64,000 nt of DNA from Apostichopus japonicus (GCF_037975245.1 NC_092579.1:18163678-18227677); one strand, 5' to 3'; positions 27,301-38,892 are shown, counted from the first letter of the stretch. Made by a program: numbers and translations. Notes: generated by a model not told the origin, from the letters alone.

Positions 27301-30300
27301 AAGAATAATGACAATTTGATAGAATCTACTGAGATAGACATCCCAAAGAACAATCATCATTTACTGAAGATATTACACGCTCACAAGGTATTCCTAACCA
27401 TATAAGAGCATTCACATTTAAACAGACGGTTTTCTTGTGATATTGCTGTTTTTTCGTGGCAGGGGAGGGGATGGACTGGGGGATGGAAGGGGGGTTCGCC
27501 CTGCAGAATGAGTAGTAAAATTGATTTTGGTATTTTGGTACTTGAAAAGTTAACAGTTTAAACATGGTTGGTGATTGCTTTTGAAATTTTGAATAAATAT
27601 ATATATATATATTTAAACATGACATGATATTTTTATTGTCATGAATTTTCAAGTATAGACTTACATTGGTTTTTTTGTGCAGTAGTCATTTACTGACCAG
27701 AGCAACTGTGAACTGTCACCAAACGTTATGTTTTTACCAGCTTTGTTGTGTCAACACAGTGTATGCATCTATCAGTAGTAGAACTCAAAGAGCCCTCACT
27801 CCCACAGTAGTTTAAGATTACAAAGCGCTGGATATTGTAAAACGCTTTTTAACTATCAGCAAAGTACAATAGGTGCATATGTATAGATATTCCACTTAAC
27901 CCTACGATTCACTAAATGAAAGTAAGTAGTACTTTATACATGAATATTCATCATGCTTTTCTGTAGAATATGTGGGTCTTACTGTACATGGTTATATCTG
28001 TTAATATCACAGTGTAAGACTCAACTATGCTAAAGTTTTGATGTCTATCTTGATGAGTTACATACACTGTATGAACTTTAATTGTAACATCAGTTATGCA
28101 ATGCACTTGGGATAGGCATGTTCTTGTGTGTGAGATGTTACATGGTAAAAACCCAAGTGTTGCTCAATAATGCATTTTCATCTTTTGCTGTTATAGTTTT
28201 TTTTTTTCTTCTTTCTTTTTGTGGTTAATAATAGTACTCTTCTGTTAGATAAAGCCAATTAATTTAGTTGAACTATTTCATGGTAAATTAATTAGTATAG
28301 CATAGTTTTTTATGTAAATTTGTTTTAGCTTTAAATTATATCAGTGATTTAAAGTCAAGGTGATTGGTCAACCCTGAATATTGAATAGCTTTATCATAAA
28401 TTATGATTAATCACCTGATGACAACCTTGTTATTCAGAATCATATATGTACTGTTGGCAAAGCTTAGGAATTTCTGCTGCCAAAATGCTCTCCTACCTAT
28501 TAGTATGTCAATATGTTTTACTTTTTTTATTTAGATATCAATTTTTCAGACAAGATGTAAAAAAGACTCAGTTTGGCAATCAATGCACACCCTACTGTAA
28601 CAACTCATTCCTTGTCTATAGGCTAAATGAGCTTACGAATGAAGACACACAGGCGGTGCTACTGTATTCTGAACTGTTGAATACCTGGAGGTTTTATAGC
28701 TTGTTCCACCATACTTATTTTTGGGGTAAAACCTAATATTCAAATCCCAGAAAGCACTTCTGTGACGCAATGCCTTGCTATGGATATATCAAATTTAGTT
28801 ACCTGATGGTGAAAGTTGACAACATCTGTAAATATTTATTTGCAAAACGACAAACTACATTGCAAAACATGAATTTTTTGAATATTTATGAGTTTGGGGA
28901 AAAGGAACACCTTATTAATCACAGTTGGGCATAAATTTATGCATATATGCATGAGGGAAAAAATTAATCATTTCCACCAGCAAAAAACACATGCTTCTGT
29001 CATGTATATTCTTCACAAAGTATGACATTTCGTGCGGATATCTGCAAGCAGAGGTGTGAATTGTTGCGTGATACGAAACCTGCAAAAACCTGACAGGAGC
29101 TTGTTGAGCAGATGGTATTACTACAGAGGCAGTATGAAACTATTTAAAGGCATTGACGACTCGCCCCAACCATGTGCCGCGCTCTGTAAAAGTTAACTTT
29201 CCGTTGCTTGCAAGTGAAGTTTTCTGATTGTCACTACAAAATGCAGACAGTAATGAAACGTGATACCTTGTTATCTTCAGCTGGACCTGAAATGTCCATT
29301 TTGACCGCAGCTGTATATACTGACTGTACACAAGTGTCTAATTACCGAAGGTAGCAAGCTGTGTGCATATTTTCTGGGATCGATGGTGGTGTCTAACACT
29401 TCTGTTACACCTCATTTGAAACTAGGTCAGATTACCGGCATTAGACGTTTCTTTTTGCGCGAGTCTTTACATCCTTTAAGTGGTCATATGTAAATGTTTG
29501 ACGTAGTAGCATAGTATTTGACAGCTCAAAAGTGTCAATACCTTCTTTACGAATATTGAAGATAAGTCTAGAAGTGATGCCTAGACCAAACTTCATTACC
29601 TTTAGGAATCAAGGTAATCAGTCAGTTAGTTATATTAGGATAATTACAAACAGTATCTACTTCCAAGGAATAGAAGACATGCCAAAATAAAATAAACAAG
29701 GCATGTGAGTGAAAACCAACTGAAAATGACTGAAAATGGGGTTGAACAGGGTTGAACAATTTTGCTAATTAAAAGAGACACCCTGCTGCTACTGTGAAGA
29801 CTTTTCATCAAAACGTTTTTATGCTTGCAGTTATTTATTGATTTATTTATGATTGATTGATTTAGTTACTTATTTATTTTCTTTAAAATGTTCCTTTCTT
29901 GTCAAATTGCTCATAATTTTTTCTTTTAGTGAAATTTCCATTGTCCTTATAAATTACATGTTATTTTAGAAACCCAATTGAAATTTCATGTGAAACCTCA
30001 TCATTACTAATTTCTGATGCGATGCATGGTTATTCCAAATGCAAGGTGCTTTGGCATGCATCTTGCGCCCCCTATACCCCCCCCCCTCGAGAAAACCAAT
30101 GTTTACATATTGATTGCATCTAAGGGTTTGGATACCTCAGTGTTGCTAGCAGAGCAAATGACTTCTAATCATAAACCGGTTTGAATCCTGTTATGGCCAA
30201 ACAAAAGGGCTTTTGCTTTCTTCCTATTTTCTCCTTTTTTTTCTTTGAAGTGAACTGAAAATATGTTGTCATCTTAAATTATCTTTATGATACCAATTAT

Positions 30301-33300
30301 TTAAATTTCATTGCGCTGATCAATCACATCACCGTTAGCCACAGCTGTCATACAGACGATTCAAGATCCATCATGCCGACGTGAATTGTAATCCTAAAAT
30401 CGTCTTACCAAATATTCAAATTTGACGTCAGCGTATTTCTTGATAGTCAGCTTCGTGTCTGGGATGGCCTTGGTGAGGAATGTACCGAGATCAGCTAACA
30501 TCTGCAAAAGTGAAAAAAAAATAAAAAGTAAAAATAGCGTGATCGTAATCGAGAGATTCAGACCTCGAGCGATACAGAGTGGAGAGATCCTAGAGATAAA
30601 ATACCAGATATGATCCCTAGATACATGTAAAAAGTACAAGACTGTATCGAGCAGAGAGAGGTGGTGTTGACGTTGATGTTAAACAACAGGAAAGAGTAGA
30701 GGGGGAGGGGGGCAAAACAGGGAGTAGAAATGAGTAAGGAATATTTTAAATACCCTTTGCAGGGCGCCTAAGGATTGGCAATAGCTAAGCAGGGTTACCT
30801 AAAGTATCGAAATATTCTCTGCCAATAATATGACCATATTTTTAAGTCACAGTTTATTTTATTTTTTTGGTATTTATTTCTGAATATGCTAATGGGAAAG
30901 TAAAAGGTGGTGGGCAAACTAAGATGGTGATTGCTGATGTCTTGTGAAACATTTAAGCTTCATTGGAGGAGTCACTGAAGATTCATTTAGCAAAAGAAAG
31001 TTAAGGTACTTTCCAAAGATTTGGGCGTGAATAATCAATGAACTGATACAGTCCTTTTTAAATAAATATAGAATGTCAGGTAAAATGGAACCAAACGTTG
31101 TCTCTCTTTTACAGATCAAATGATTTTTTTTTCGTGGTGGAAGTATAATTCATGGCATCTAACATGTGGATTAACACTAAAAGACATATGCCTAGACTTC
31201 ATAGAGATGGGAGTATTTCAAAATGGAAATTTCTTTGCAATAAATGCTACATTTCTCTATATTTATTATCTAGTTCTTGGATTCCTATGAAACTGACAAT
31301 GAACATCTCTGCGTGGCAGATAGATTAATAACACCTGTACAGTAGCATAGTCTAGTCTAAAATTTGGCTTTTCCAATAATTCTTAGTGACTCAACTTCTA
31401 TCATTCCACAAGAATCTACATGATCATTTCATTCCTTTAGCAATTTCAGAGTTCCTTAAAGGCATTACTTGTGTCACTATTTTTCAAAATGAAATAATCA
31501 TAATAATGATTAAAAAATGTATAAATAAAGCACAACAATTCCATATAACATAATCGAAGGTGCTACTACGTCATAAAAAAAAAAAACACTAAAAAAGAAG
31601 AGAAGATAAGAAAAATTTTCAAGACAGTGAAAATTCTTTCCCATATCTGAGATAATGCAATTACTTGAGTCTATAACACAAGGCAGATGAATGACTTGTA
31701 GTGAATTGACCCGATCTTAAAATGAAGTAATTCATTACAACTCTGGATATAGTTTGTAAAAACACTCTAGGGACAGATGTACTCGGCTCATAAATTTCAT
31801 GAGTCGCAGCTTTGTTGGTAACAGCACAATATGGCTTACGTCGGCATTGATGATCTCTATCACTGACATCGATGACACCAATAACACAGACACTGATAAC
31901 ACCGACATAAAGTCGTCACGGCCAGTCAAGTGTGGTGCCAAATGCAGAACTATGGTTGATACCAAACAATATTTGAGTCTTTTATATATTCACGTTCAAC
32001 TGCTGGGAGGCCTTAGAATTTTATTTTTTTTCTTAATATTTTCAAGAGGTGAGGTCTTCACAAATTAGAGAGTCAATCTTCAAAGCATAAATGGCAAGCT
32101 AAGCTGTCCAGTTCTGCAAACAACTTCAGCGATCTTTTAATTCGCTTTGTAACCTTCCATCTTGATGTGGTAAACTGTAATGAGGAAACCACTGGTCGTC
32201 CACGTAAACTAGCCCGAGGGGAAGAGACCACTTTTAAACTTACAGGTTTGCATATCCGGAGGAGATGAATGCCATATTTTTCCATATTCCTGTGAGCTTC
32301 TCCGAACGTCTGGAATGCATCGCACGCCTTGGGTTGGGGTTCCCTTGCTCCTATCAGTGAGAAGAGATCTCCAAATGCTGCAAGATATATTGACAAATTT
32401 TTATATAAATTCTCATCTCCGCAGAAATTATTTATGAGCCTACTTTGTTTCATTGGTTTTGCAATAATCATTGTTGTCGTTATAAATTTTTACACAAAAT
32501 TTATGTTTTGCTCAATATTGAACAATTATGCAAAGCAGCAATACTATAATAGCAGTATGGATGGATGGTATTAATAAATAGATATCAATGTATGGTAACA
32601 CTGCTTCCTGAATGTATAAACACCAACCAGTTTCTAAAGCATGTGCAAAATGGTTCTGGGATATCGTATGGTTTAAATACAAACAGCCACTGCTAGAATT
32701 CAACTTCCCAACCTAGCAATCCGTTAAGGTCCTGAGTGGGGAGGAGGGGGAGAGGGGAGGAGGGCTCCAGAGATCTGGACAAAAAGGGAAGAGGCATTAC
32801 ATGCTCCCCTCCTCACAGGCTTCCTTTTTAACAACCCAAGAAGATTTCATTTGCTATATAGCAGGGTTTCCCTAACTTTATCCCCATGAACCCCCTGTGG
32901 ATGTCAGTGTTATCCACGAACCCCCAACTTTTCGAGACACGAGCTGGGTCATTATTATACAATAATACGTATAACAGCCCCCTGTGTCTGTTTCTTAATT
33001 CAGTTTTTTATCACATGCACGGTACTGTACTACACTATGGCAACATATGCGTATGGCACGCGAAAAGAGTTTGTTGATAGGTACGATTTTTGTACATTAC
33101 TAAATTATATGATATATCAGATTTTAGTTCAACAAAAAGTACTCTAGTTTTGACTTTCAGAAATGTCTCACGAAAACCCTGGGATGGACCCCAGTTAGGG
33201 AACCCCTGCTCTATAGGGTTTTAGATAGGATACAACACTGGTGACTATGCCAGAGATATGCCAATGTTTGACTGGAAGAACAGTTTACCAAACTTATCGA

Positions 33301-36300
33301 CCACTCACTCAACATAAGATCGCAATGGTGACACTCTCCCAATGCTAATCAGCCAGGGGCTAATGTGATTCTGATCTCAACCTCTCATCGCCCAGACACT
33401 GTTTCATTTAAATATTATTGGGACTACATGCAAAACAAATGCAATTCTGAAATTTTGAACAATTTGACCTTTGCTATGTTTATTTGATACTGGATTATGA
33501 AAGTGAACGGCTGACATTGTCAGGTTTATGGTATCGGTTGAAAGCAACGCGACAGATTGCTGGAGAAGCCATATGTTAATTCTGAAAAGAGATATTCTGG
33601 TGACCGACATTAATTGCTTAACAAAATTGTTGGAAAAATTTCTGCATAACTCGTGGCATTTTGTATGACAAAAGATTTTGTGAGTGCAGATCTATCAACA
33701 GCAGAGCAAGTGATGTCCATCACGGCAACTCAATCGAGGTGTACTAACAGGTTTAGCTAGTCAAAATAGGTTACATTCAATCAGCCATAATTCGAGTCAG
33801 GGACAAGATATTGAGATGGGGGTTTCACATAAAATTGTAAAATATTTTTCTCTTTCTAACGATAATAATAATAATATTTGATTTTTATATAGCGCTTTAC
33901 ACCAGCGATAGGTCTCAAAGCGCTTTACAGACGTTACATTACTCCTGGTCAATGATAACCTGTCCCAGAGACAATCCCTCCAGTCGGCCCCAGTTATTTA
34001 CTGCATCCAATGACAAGTTACCTCACAGGTACCCATTTAACCCCTGGGTGGAGAGAGGCAAGTGAGATGAAGCATCTTGCCCAAGGACACAACGTAATGA
34101 ACTAGGCATGAATCGAACAAGCAATCCTTGGATCACGAGTCCGACGCCTTAGCCAATTGGCCACCACGCTCTCTTTCTAGATATAATGAGTATAATACAT
34201 AGTCTGCCTCCGGAATAGCCCTCTTATTCTAACTTTCCAAAAGACGTGGTGTGGGACTTTGCTGCTGTTACCCGAACAGAACTTACCTTTGTGGGACTGT
34301 GAGAGGTCGTAGAAAGACCTCAGCATCTTTTTACTGTGTTCGATCAGGCCTTTGTAAAGATTAGCCGTCTTCTGCAGCTCTTCTAACTTTTTGATGAGTA
34401 CATCTACAAATAAAGGAATAGAAAATCCAAAAATGATCCATAATTTAAACAGTTTGGAAGATTTAGTGATCATCACTGATGCAAACTTAGTTCCTATTTC
34501 CAGGAATCAGCAAATTTATAGCATGTTACATTTCAAAAGGTGTCAATCTTTCTTGTTTTGTTTGAACTAAGCTTGGTTTTAATTTTATGGATATCTCTGG
34601 AACCAGATCATAGAGTGAGGAATCATCACTGCAGATGAGGTTTACCAAAACACCATAGATGTATCTTTATTATGAGTGCAAAATTGTTTCCAGTCCAAAC
34701 AGGATCATGAAAATCTTACCATTTTCTTTCATCAACTTACAAATCTATCCTCCTGGTAAGCACACACTCCAGATGAATTTACACAAAATAGCAGCTTACA
34801 GCCTAGATGGTTGATTGCCTAGAAGAGGTCTGCTTGAAAAATCTGGACTAATTATGATGCTAACAAATTTGGCATCCACTTTGACTGGATCTCAAAGTTT
34901 ATCCAACAAGATTACAGTAAACAAAACAATTCCCACTGTTTGTGCCTAACAAGATAGACTCACCATTACACAAGATCGCTCTGCTCAAGCCCAAAGCATC
35001 TGCCGTGGAGGAACTCATATTTTCAACCATTCTATGTTTCACTTTCTTTAAGACAATGTCCAAGGTTTTCCCTTGCTTTTGGTCTGCTTGCAACTTGTTG
35101 TAACTCAATGTGACCTCTGTCTGCAAAGAAAAAAGACAACAGCAGGCCAGATTTTACTTTCAGTGTTTCCATACTGTACATATTATTAAATGTCTATGAG
35201 AAGACTCAATAACATCAAAGCAGAAAGAACATCACTCAAAAGTCCTCATTTGGTTTGATTACTTGCAAGAAAACCCCCTGTCCTGAACCTCCCCCACCTT
35301 CCCTCAATCATTCTATCAAGTTGACAACCACTCAATCTTCTGTACCTACAGTAGTACAAATTGAACTGGTAAGTGGTAACCCTAGCAAAAGCCTTAGAAA
35401 TGTGTTCAGTTTTGGGTAACAACTTTCCATAACATTTAACTATTCAAAGAACATCAAAAGCAGTTTCCAAATTACCATTCTAAAAAGGATAACAAAAAAA
35501 GTTCATACTCTGAATTGTCACTTTGTATCATGAAGGACCTAATGATTCTACTTTATAATGAACCAGATACAGTAGCATACATCTCTTTAGTGTTAATTTG
35601 TATCTTTTATTTTCATTTTGAAAATTATACTCTTATGATCACATCAGATTTAAAATTTAAGTGGATGACTTGGTAACAAAAAAAACAAAACATAAAATAA
35701 AATAAACATATTTTACCTTGATGGCTTGGATCATGCGAGCAACCTCTACCTTTGTGCGACCTTTGACACTTTTATTATTTACTGCAACAAGTTCATCCCC
35801 GGCTGCCAGACTGCCCTCCTTGGCAGCCGGGGTGTTGTCAAATATCTGGACGATGTAAATACATGGACACAGGGGTGCTCCACCGCCTATACTGATACCA
35901 ATTAGGTTCTGAGAGTCCTTTGCGAGAGTCACTGAGCCAGGTACAGCCTGCATTCCCCTGCAACATGCGAGAAGGAATATAAATTATAAATGATATCATT
36001 ATTAAATGAGTGTGTAATATGGCAAGTCACTGGCAAATGCTAAGAGACTGAACTACAGAGAAGGTGAATGTGGTAGGATCTTATCCTGCAGAAGTTCATG
36101 TTATATGACAGTCCATACTGCACTGATTGATAAAACACAAGGTTAAACTTGTTACAGCCAATATGTGAATTATCACAGCAGTTGCTCAATTACTTATTTC
36201 ATTTCAAGAAGCAACTGGTGGAAATGTTGCTGACAAGTTTGTCTGCATTAGTGATCCTAGATCATTACCAAATTTCTTAATTTTTTTAATTAAGCTAGGA

Positions 36301-38101
36301 GGTAAAAAACTACTTTTATGAAGAAAAAAAAAGTGGGTCTAAGTACCTCCCTAACCTTGTTAGTCTTTAGTCCTCTTACCTTCCCATTATAGTCTTACCT
36401 AGCGCTCAGTACTAAGTCTTTCTAATACCTATATGTACAGACTTCCTTATATCTTTTGCTTCTTTCATTTTCTGACAGAAGCCAAACAACCTTCATAGCC
36501 AAAGAAAGCAGCAGAGCTGCCAATGTTCATTCAAGATTGCTTGAGATAAAGCAGAGTGTTGAACATGTTCACGATTCTGTCACATGCTCTTACTTTTGTA
36601 CCTTGTCATATTTTTGGGTAAATATACTGAGTACTTTTACTGAAGTTCAGAAAGGTTTGACTAATGCCAAGAAATACTATGTTGGCCTAACTTTCATTAG
36701 CCCACACTGCACAGTACATGTCTGCAACTTAAAACGTAACATTATCAGTGGCAGGCCTGTGTTTCTTTTACTTTGGCCGGTGGAATATCTTTTGCCAGCC
36801 ACCCTAGCCATATGGTGAATGAGATAAAAAACAGGATGTATTTGGTGATGTTTCCATCTTAAAAACAAGCTCATTACTTTCCACTGAGGGACATATGTTA
36901 GAAGGGTTCCACGGTAGCACTGAACACTTGGCCCTTTTCTGGTACGTACATTCTTGTTATAACTACTGTCATAGCCACTGAACACTTGGCCCTCTCCTTG
37001 TACATACATTGTTATCATAACTACTGTCATGATCATATATCAGCCACAGTCCACGCGTAAATATGTGAACCACAAGTCTCAGGTTTACGTCAGTGATACA
37101 TTTGTCAACAGCAAACCACAATCTTCACTTTCAAAGATCTTATCTTCATTGAAATAATCAAACAGCTGATTACAAATGCATGAACCAGTTCAGAACTGAC
37201 ACAGTACACCATGCATTATATGGTGTACTGTAATTTTGTATCTTCCATAGCTTTGTGTGGTGTTAACACATGTACATTGCTGCACTGATACTGATAGACA
37301 CTGTACTGTAGCTGCCATATTTATAAGTCAAGTTGTTAAACACGTTTCACACTTTAATCCACATACATAATACACTATCAAATAACATATAAGTGCATCT
37401 TTGACCACAATGTTACATGATACTGTACGACCAAGAGGTGATCTTGTCAGAATATCTGTTAACTTGTTGACTTTGTATGGAATGGCCCCAAACCAAAGCT
37501 GCATGGAAGACACATTTCCTAGCTATCAGCTAGGAGTAGGACCTATGGCTATTGGCTAGGACTAAGCCTGCATTGTCTCACATTAGATAATTTATGCTTG
37601 GGGCTATACTACTAAACGTAGACCTACGCTAGCCGCCTAACGAGTGACATAAGTTTATACCACTTTAGCCTTTACTTAGTTCTTGCCATTAAGAAGCAAT
37701 ACTTAATAGTTCAGTTTGTTTTACCCAGAAGCAGATTGCGATTTGATTGTACACTTTTACAGTGGGCCTGTTCTTCCCTAACAGTAACACTAGTAACAGT
37801 AACAAAAGCCTACAATAGGCTGCAGATTTTGGTTAACTATATTATAGGCCTAGGCTAGACCTAGCCTAGGCCTTTTATTAAGTTTGGTCTAGCCTAAACC
37901 TAGCCTTCCGATGCATGTATTATTGTACATGTATTGCTTAACCTACGTAACGTTGTGTTAGTAGGCACTACTCTATATTAAACACCTCATAATAAAACAA
38001 GCTTTTAGAGTGTAAAACCTGGTGGAACGAGAAGAATATGAATCTTACATTTTGTCTTCCTCGAGTTCATAATCCAACATACTGTCTATCTCAGCTAGCA
38101 T
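18059..38101 (-). CDS. PICK1: PICK1 (protein interacting with C kinase 1), complete nine-exon gene
   Basis: PICK1 is a peripheral membrane scaffold whose PDZ domain binds C-termini of AMPA receptors, PKC-alpha and transporters, and whose BAR domain dimerises on curved membranes. Coding exons, 5' to 3': 38049-38101, 35717-35957, 34964-35120, 34287-34403, 32244-32377, 30409-30501, 24956-25056, 19096-19190, 18059-18330. They total 1,263 bases, 420 residues plus TGA; I recall human PICK1 as 415. Every donor is GT, every acceptor AG, and all phases close. The PDZ domain (about residues 24-108) keeps the IGISIGGG carboxylate loop and the CPC motif (Cys48, Cys50). The BAR domain (about 150-365) keeps the paired Lys255-Lys256 in LTIKKY. 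An acidic tail (DDEEEE) follows. The start was chosen because it gives the EEDK...VPG...VTL order seen in vertebrates. Introns are 0.6-5.8 kb and full of mobile elements; none interrupts an exon. Confidence 0.96.
19096..19190 (-). CDS. PICK1: PICK1 coding exon 8 (BAR)
   Basis: A 95-base exon, acceptor TCGTGTAG and donor CATG|GTGAGG. It encodes residues 299-331, LVLRCRQLARAKFAQMRSD and KLELLDSKH. A 5.8-kb intron, half of it minisatellite, separates it from exon 7. Confidence 0.95.
19395..19490 (-). mobile_element. tRNA-like SINE head remnant
   Basis: On the minus strand TAGTGGTCAAATGGCTAAGG resembles an A-box/D-arm region and GGTTTGGGTC a B box, with spacing typical of a tRNA. No matching body was recognised. 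It lies in a PICK1 intron. Confidence 0.45.
19497..21664 (-). other. PICK1 intron 7, unique part
   Basis: No exon-like conservation between exon 8 and the minisatellite. Poly-T and poly-A tracts are present near 20748-20761 and 21098-21140. Nothing else recognised. Confidence 0.5.
21665..24605. repeat. 27-bp minisatellite, about 109 units, inside PICK1 intron 7
   Basis: Head-to-tail 27-mers (CTCCTCATTCCCATCTCC then CCACTCCCT) run for 2.94 kb with almost no length change. Because 27 is a multiple of three, long spurious ORFs appear in three frames: + LLIPISPLP repeats, - GNEEREWGD and RRGSGEMGM repeats. None has gene context. About 19 units carry a C-to-T change (CTCTTC for CTCCTC) at irregular intervals of 1-9 units; single units have ACTCA or ACTCG variants. 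The transcribed PICK1 strand is the purine-rich one (GGGAGTGGGGAGATGGGAA). Confidence 0.98.
24956..25056 (-). CDS. PICK1: PICK1 coding exon 7 (BAR)
   Basis: A 101-base exon, acceptor TTTATCAG and donor AG|GTAAGG. It encodes residues 266-299, CLKVKEMDDEEYA, LGEPLYRVETGNYEYR. It is too short for a 60-codon ORF filter but matches the family closely. Confidence 0.95.
26761..26933 (+). mobile_element. tRNA-derived SINE, family 1, copy 3 (5'-truncated)
   Basis: Begins inside the B box (GTTCGAGTCACTCC) and continues through the complete body to GGAGGATCTAAA. The three 3' hairpins are all present: CTGAC-TTCG-GTCAG, GGCTT-TGAT-AAGCC and CCTGC-TT-GCAGG. 5' truncation fits interrupted reverse transcription. 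It lies antisense in a PICK1 intron. Confidence 0.88.
30128..30205 (+). mobile_element. Possible tRNA-like SINE head remnant
   Basis: Contains GCTAGCAGAGCAAATGAC and GGTTTGAATCC, spaced like the A and B boxes of a Lys/Arg-type tRNA. No body or duplication recognised. Confidence 0.35.
30409..30501 (-). CDS. PICK1: PICK1 coding exon 6 (BAR, Lys-Lys motif)
   Basis: A 93-base phase-0 exon, acceptor TTTGCAG and donor TTG|GTAAGA. It encodes residues 235-265 with AIPDTKLTIKKY and DVKFEYL. The two lysines correspond to the BAR lysines implicated in lipid binding in mammalian PICK1. Confidence 0.95.
30502..32243 (-). other. PICK1 intron 5
   Basis: 1.74 kb, A/T-rich, no recognised exon or element. 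The ORF at 31799-32068 (+) is low in information (repeated Asp, Thr, Asn) and has no family resemblance. Confidence 0.6.
32244..32377 (-). CDS. PICK1: PICK1 coding exon 5 (BAR)
   Basis: A 134-base exon, acceptor CTTGCAG and donor CCT|GTAAGT. It encodes residues 190-234, AFGDLFSLIGAREPQP through LLRICKP, matching the corresponding human BAR block almost position for position. Confidence 0.95.
32862..33208. mobile_element. hAT-type MITE with 8-bp target duplication
   Basis: A 347-bp non-autonomous element in a PICK1 intron. Left end CAGGGTTTCCCTAACT and right end, reversed, CAGGGGTTCCCTAACT are terminal inverted repeats. Flanking octamers CTATATAG (32854-32861) and CTCTATAG (33209-33216) differ at one base. 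CAGGG ends and 8-bp duplications are hallmarks of the hAT superfamily. No transposase is encoded. Confidence 0.9.
33859..34169 (-). mobile_element. tRNA-derived SINE, family 2, with perfect 10-bp target duplication
   Basis: On the minus strand it starts with a tRNA-like head (GCGTGGTGGCCAATTGGCTA as A-box region, GTTCGATTC as B box), continues through a body with AAAGCGCTTTGAGACC and TATATAAAAATCAAA, and ends in an (ATT)n tail. TCTCTTTCTA occurs exactly on both sides (33849-33858 and 34170-34179). It sits in the PICK1 intron just downstream of exon 4. Confidence 0.92.
34287..34403 (-). CDS. PICK1: PICK1 coding exon 4 (BAR, first helix)
   Basis: A 117-base exon, acceptor TTTGTAG and donor G|GTAAGT. 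It encodes residues 151-189, LEELQKTANLYKGL through FYDLSQSHK, the first BAR helix. A SINE ends only about 118 bases downstream in the next intron. Confidence 0.95.
34964..35120 (-). CDS. PICK1: PICK1 coding exon 3 (PDZ end and linker)
   Basis: A 157-base exon, acceptor TTTGCAG and donor G|GTGAGT. It encodes the last PDZ strand (TEVTLSYNKLQAD) and the linker into the BAR domain, including VKHRMVENMSS and ADALGLSRAILCN. Confidence 0.95.
35717..35957 (-). CDS. PICK1: PICK1 coding exon 2 (PDZ domain)
   Basis: A 241-base exon, acceptor TTGCAG and donor AAG|GTAAAA. It encodes residues 18-98 with VPGSVTLAKD, IGISIGGG, the CPC motif and TKVEVARMIQ, nearly the whole PDZ fold including the carboxylate loop and helix B. 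Confidence 0.95.
35958..38048 (-). other. PICK1 intron 1
   Basis: 2.09 kb, no coding exon recognised. The 120-codon ORF at 36456-36818 (+) has no family resemblance. It contains a 59-bp tandem duplication (36917-37034) and two perfect inverted repeats (37201-37231 and 37846-37873). Confidence 0.6.
36917..37034. repeat. 59-bp tandem duplication
   Basis: CACTGAACACTTGGCCC begins at 36917 and again at 36976, and both copies continue through a TACATTNTTNT block and ATAACTACTGTCAT. Two units with a few substitutions. Confidence 0.85.
38049..38101 (-). CDS. PICK1: PICK1 coding exon 1 (start codon)
   Basis: ATG at 38101-38099 opens a 53-base coding exon giving MLAEIDSMLDYELEEDK plus two bases. It ends at AT|GTAAGA. 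The acidic ELEEDK matches the vertebrate N-terminus, although the first ten residues are longer than in human. The 5' UTR upstream is undefined. Confidence 0.88.
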
Positions 38102-38820
38102 TAACGTTTAATCATCTACCAGCAGATGTTGTGAATGAGAGCTTGTAAGTGTTGGGTGACTGACCAAACAACTTGAACCAGACTGCGCTGCTATCATTTG
38201 TTATAACTGTATGTCTATCATTTTCTGACTGTTTTGTACTGTGTACAGACTGTATATCACTACCACGACTGTTCGTTTTTAATGACAGAAAATTCTAGTA
38301 CCGTGCACGAAGTAGTGTTATTGGGGTTATTTTACCAATGGCCTTTTCTCAAGAAGACAAATTGGTCACCAGCTGGTAATTTCCCCGTTCACAATGGAGG
38401 ATGAACTGTCTTTGAGTTTTCCTTATAAACCACCCTTCCCCTTGCAATGTGGACAAAACCAGAGGTCATTTGACACATGGATACCATGAAGGCCAACAGC
38501 AGATTTCAAAAGTTACAATCGTACTCACCTGCGGTCCGCAAAACATTTAGGCACAGGGCCTATGCAGAATCCAATGGCGTCGCCAAGTGTGCCCCCCTCC
38601 CCTCCGATTCGTAGTATTAAACAAAAATACTCATACAAAACTTTTTTACAAAGGACGATGCGTATTTTGTTCATCAGTAAAACTTCTCTCCACCGACCAT
38701 CACAATAATCATTTATCTCTCACTAACAAGGTCATAACGAGCGGCCCCAGCGTAAACCATAGTGCTTAAAGGGTCATACTAATTAGCATCAACAGGCCGA
38801 TTTCACGACAACTCAAGACA
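38102..38820 (-). other. PICK1 5' flank, putative promoter and 5' UTR
   Basis: Upstream of the PICK1 ATG. No TATA box or start site can be fixed from sequence alone. It ends at the (TA)n tract that borders the 6.3-kb element. Confidence 0.4.
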
Positions 38821-38892
38821 ATACATATATATTATATATATATAAATATTAAATATATATATATATATATAAATATTAAATATATATATATA

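Larger units (their letters stand above)
25057..30408 (-). other. PICK1 intron 6
   Basis: A 5.35-kb intron without recognised coding sequence. It holds a truncated SINE (26761-26933), a poly-purine patch near 26484-26530, short TG and TA tracts, and a tRNA-like sequence near 30128-30200. Confidence 0.6.

Noticed and set aside
36456-36818. 120-residue + ORF in PICK1 intron 1
   Set aside because: No family resemblance; opposite strand to the host gene; chance length.
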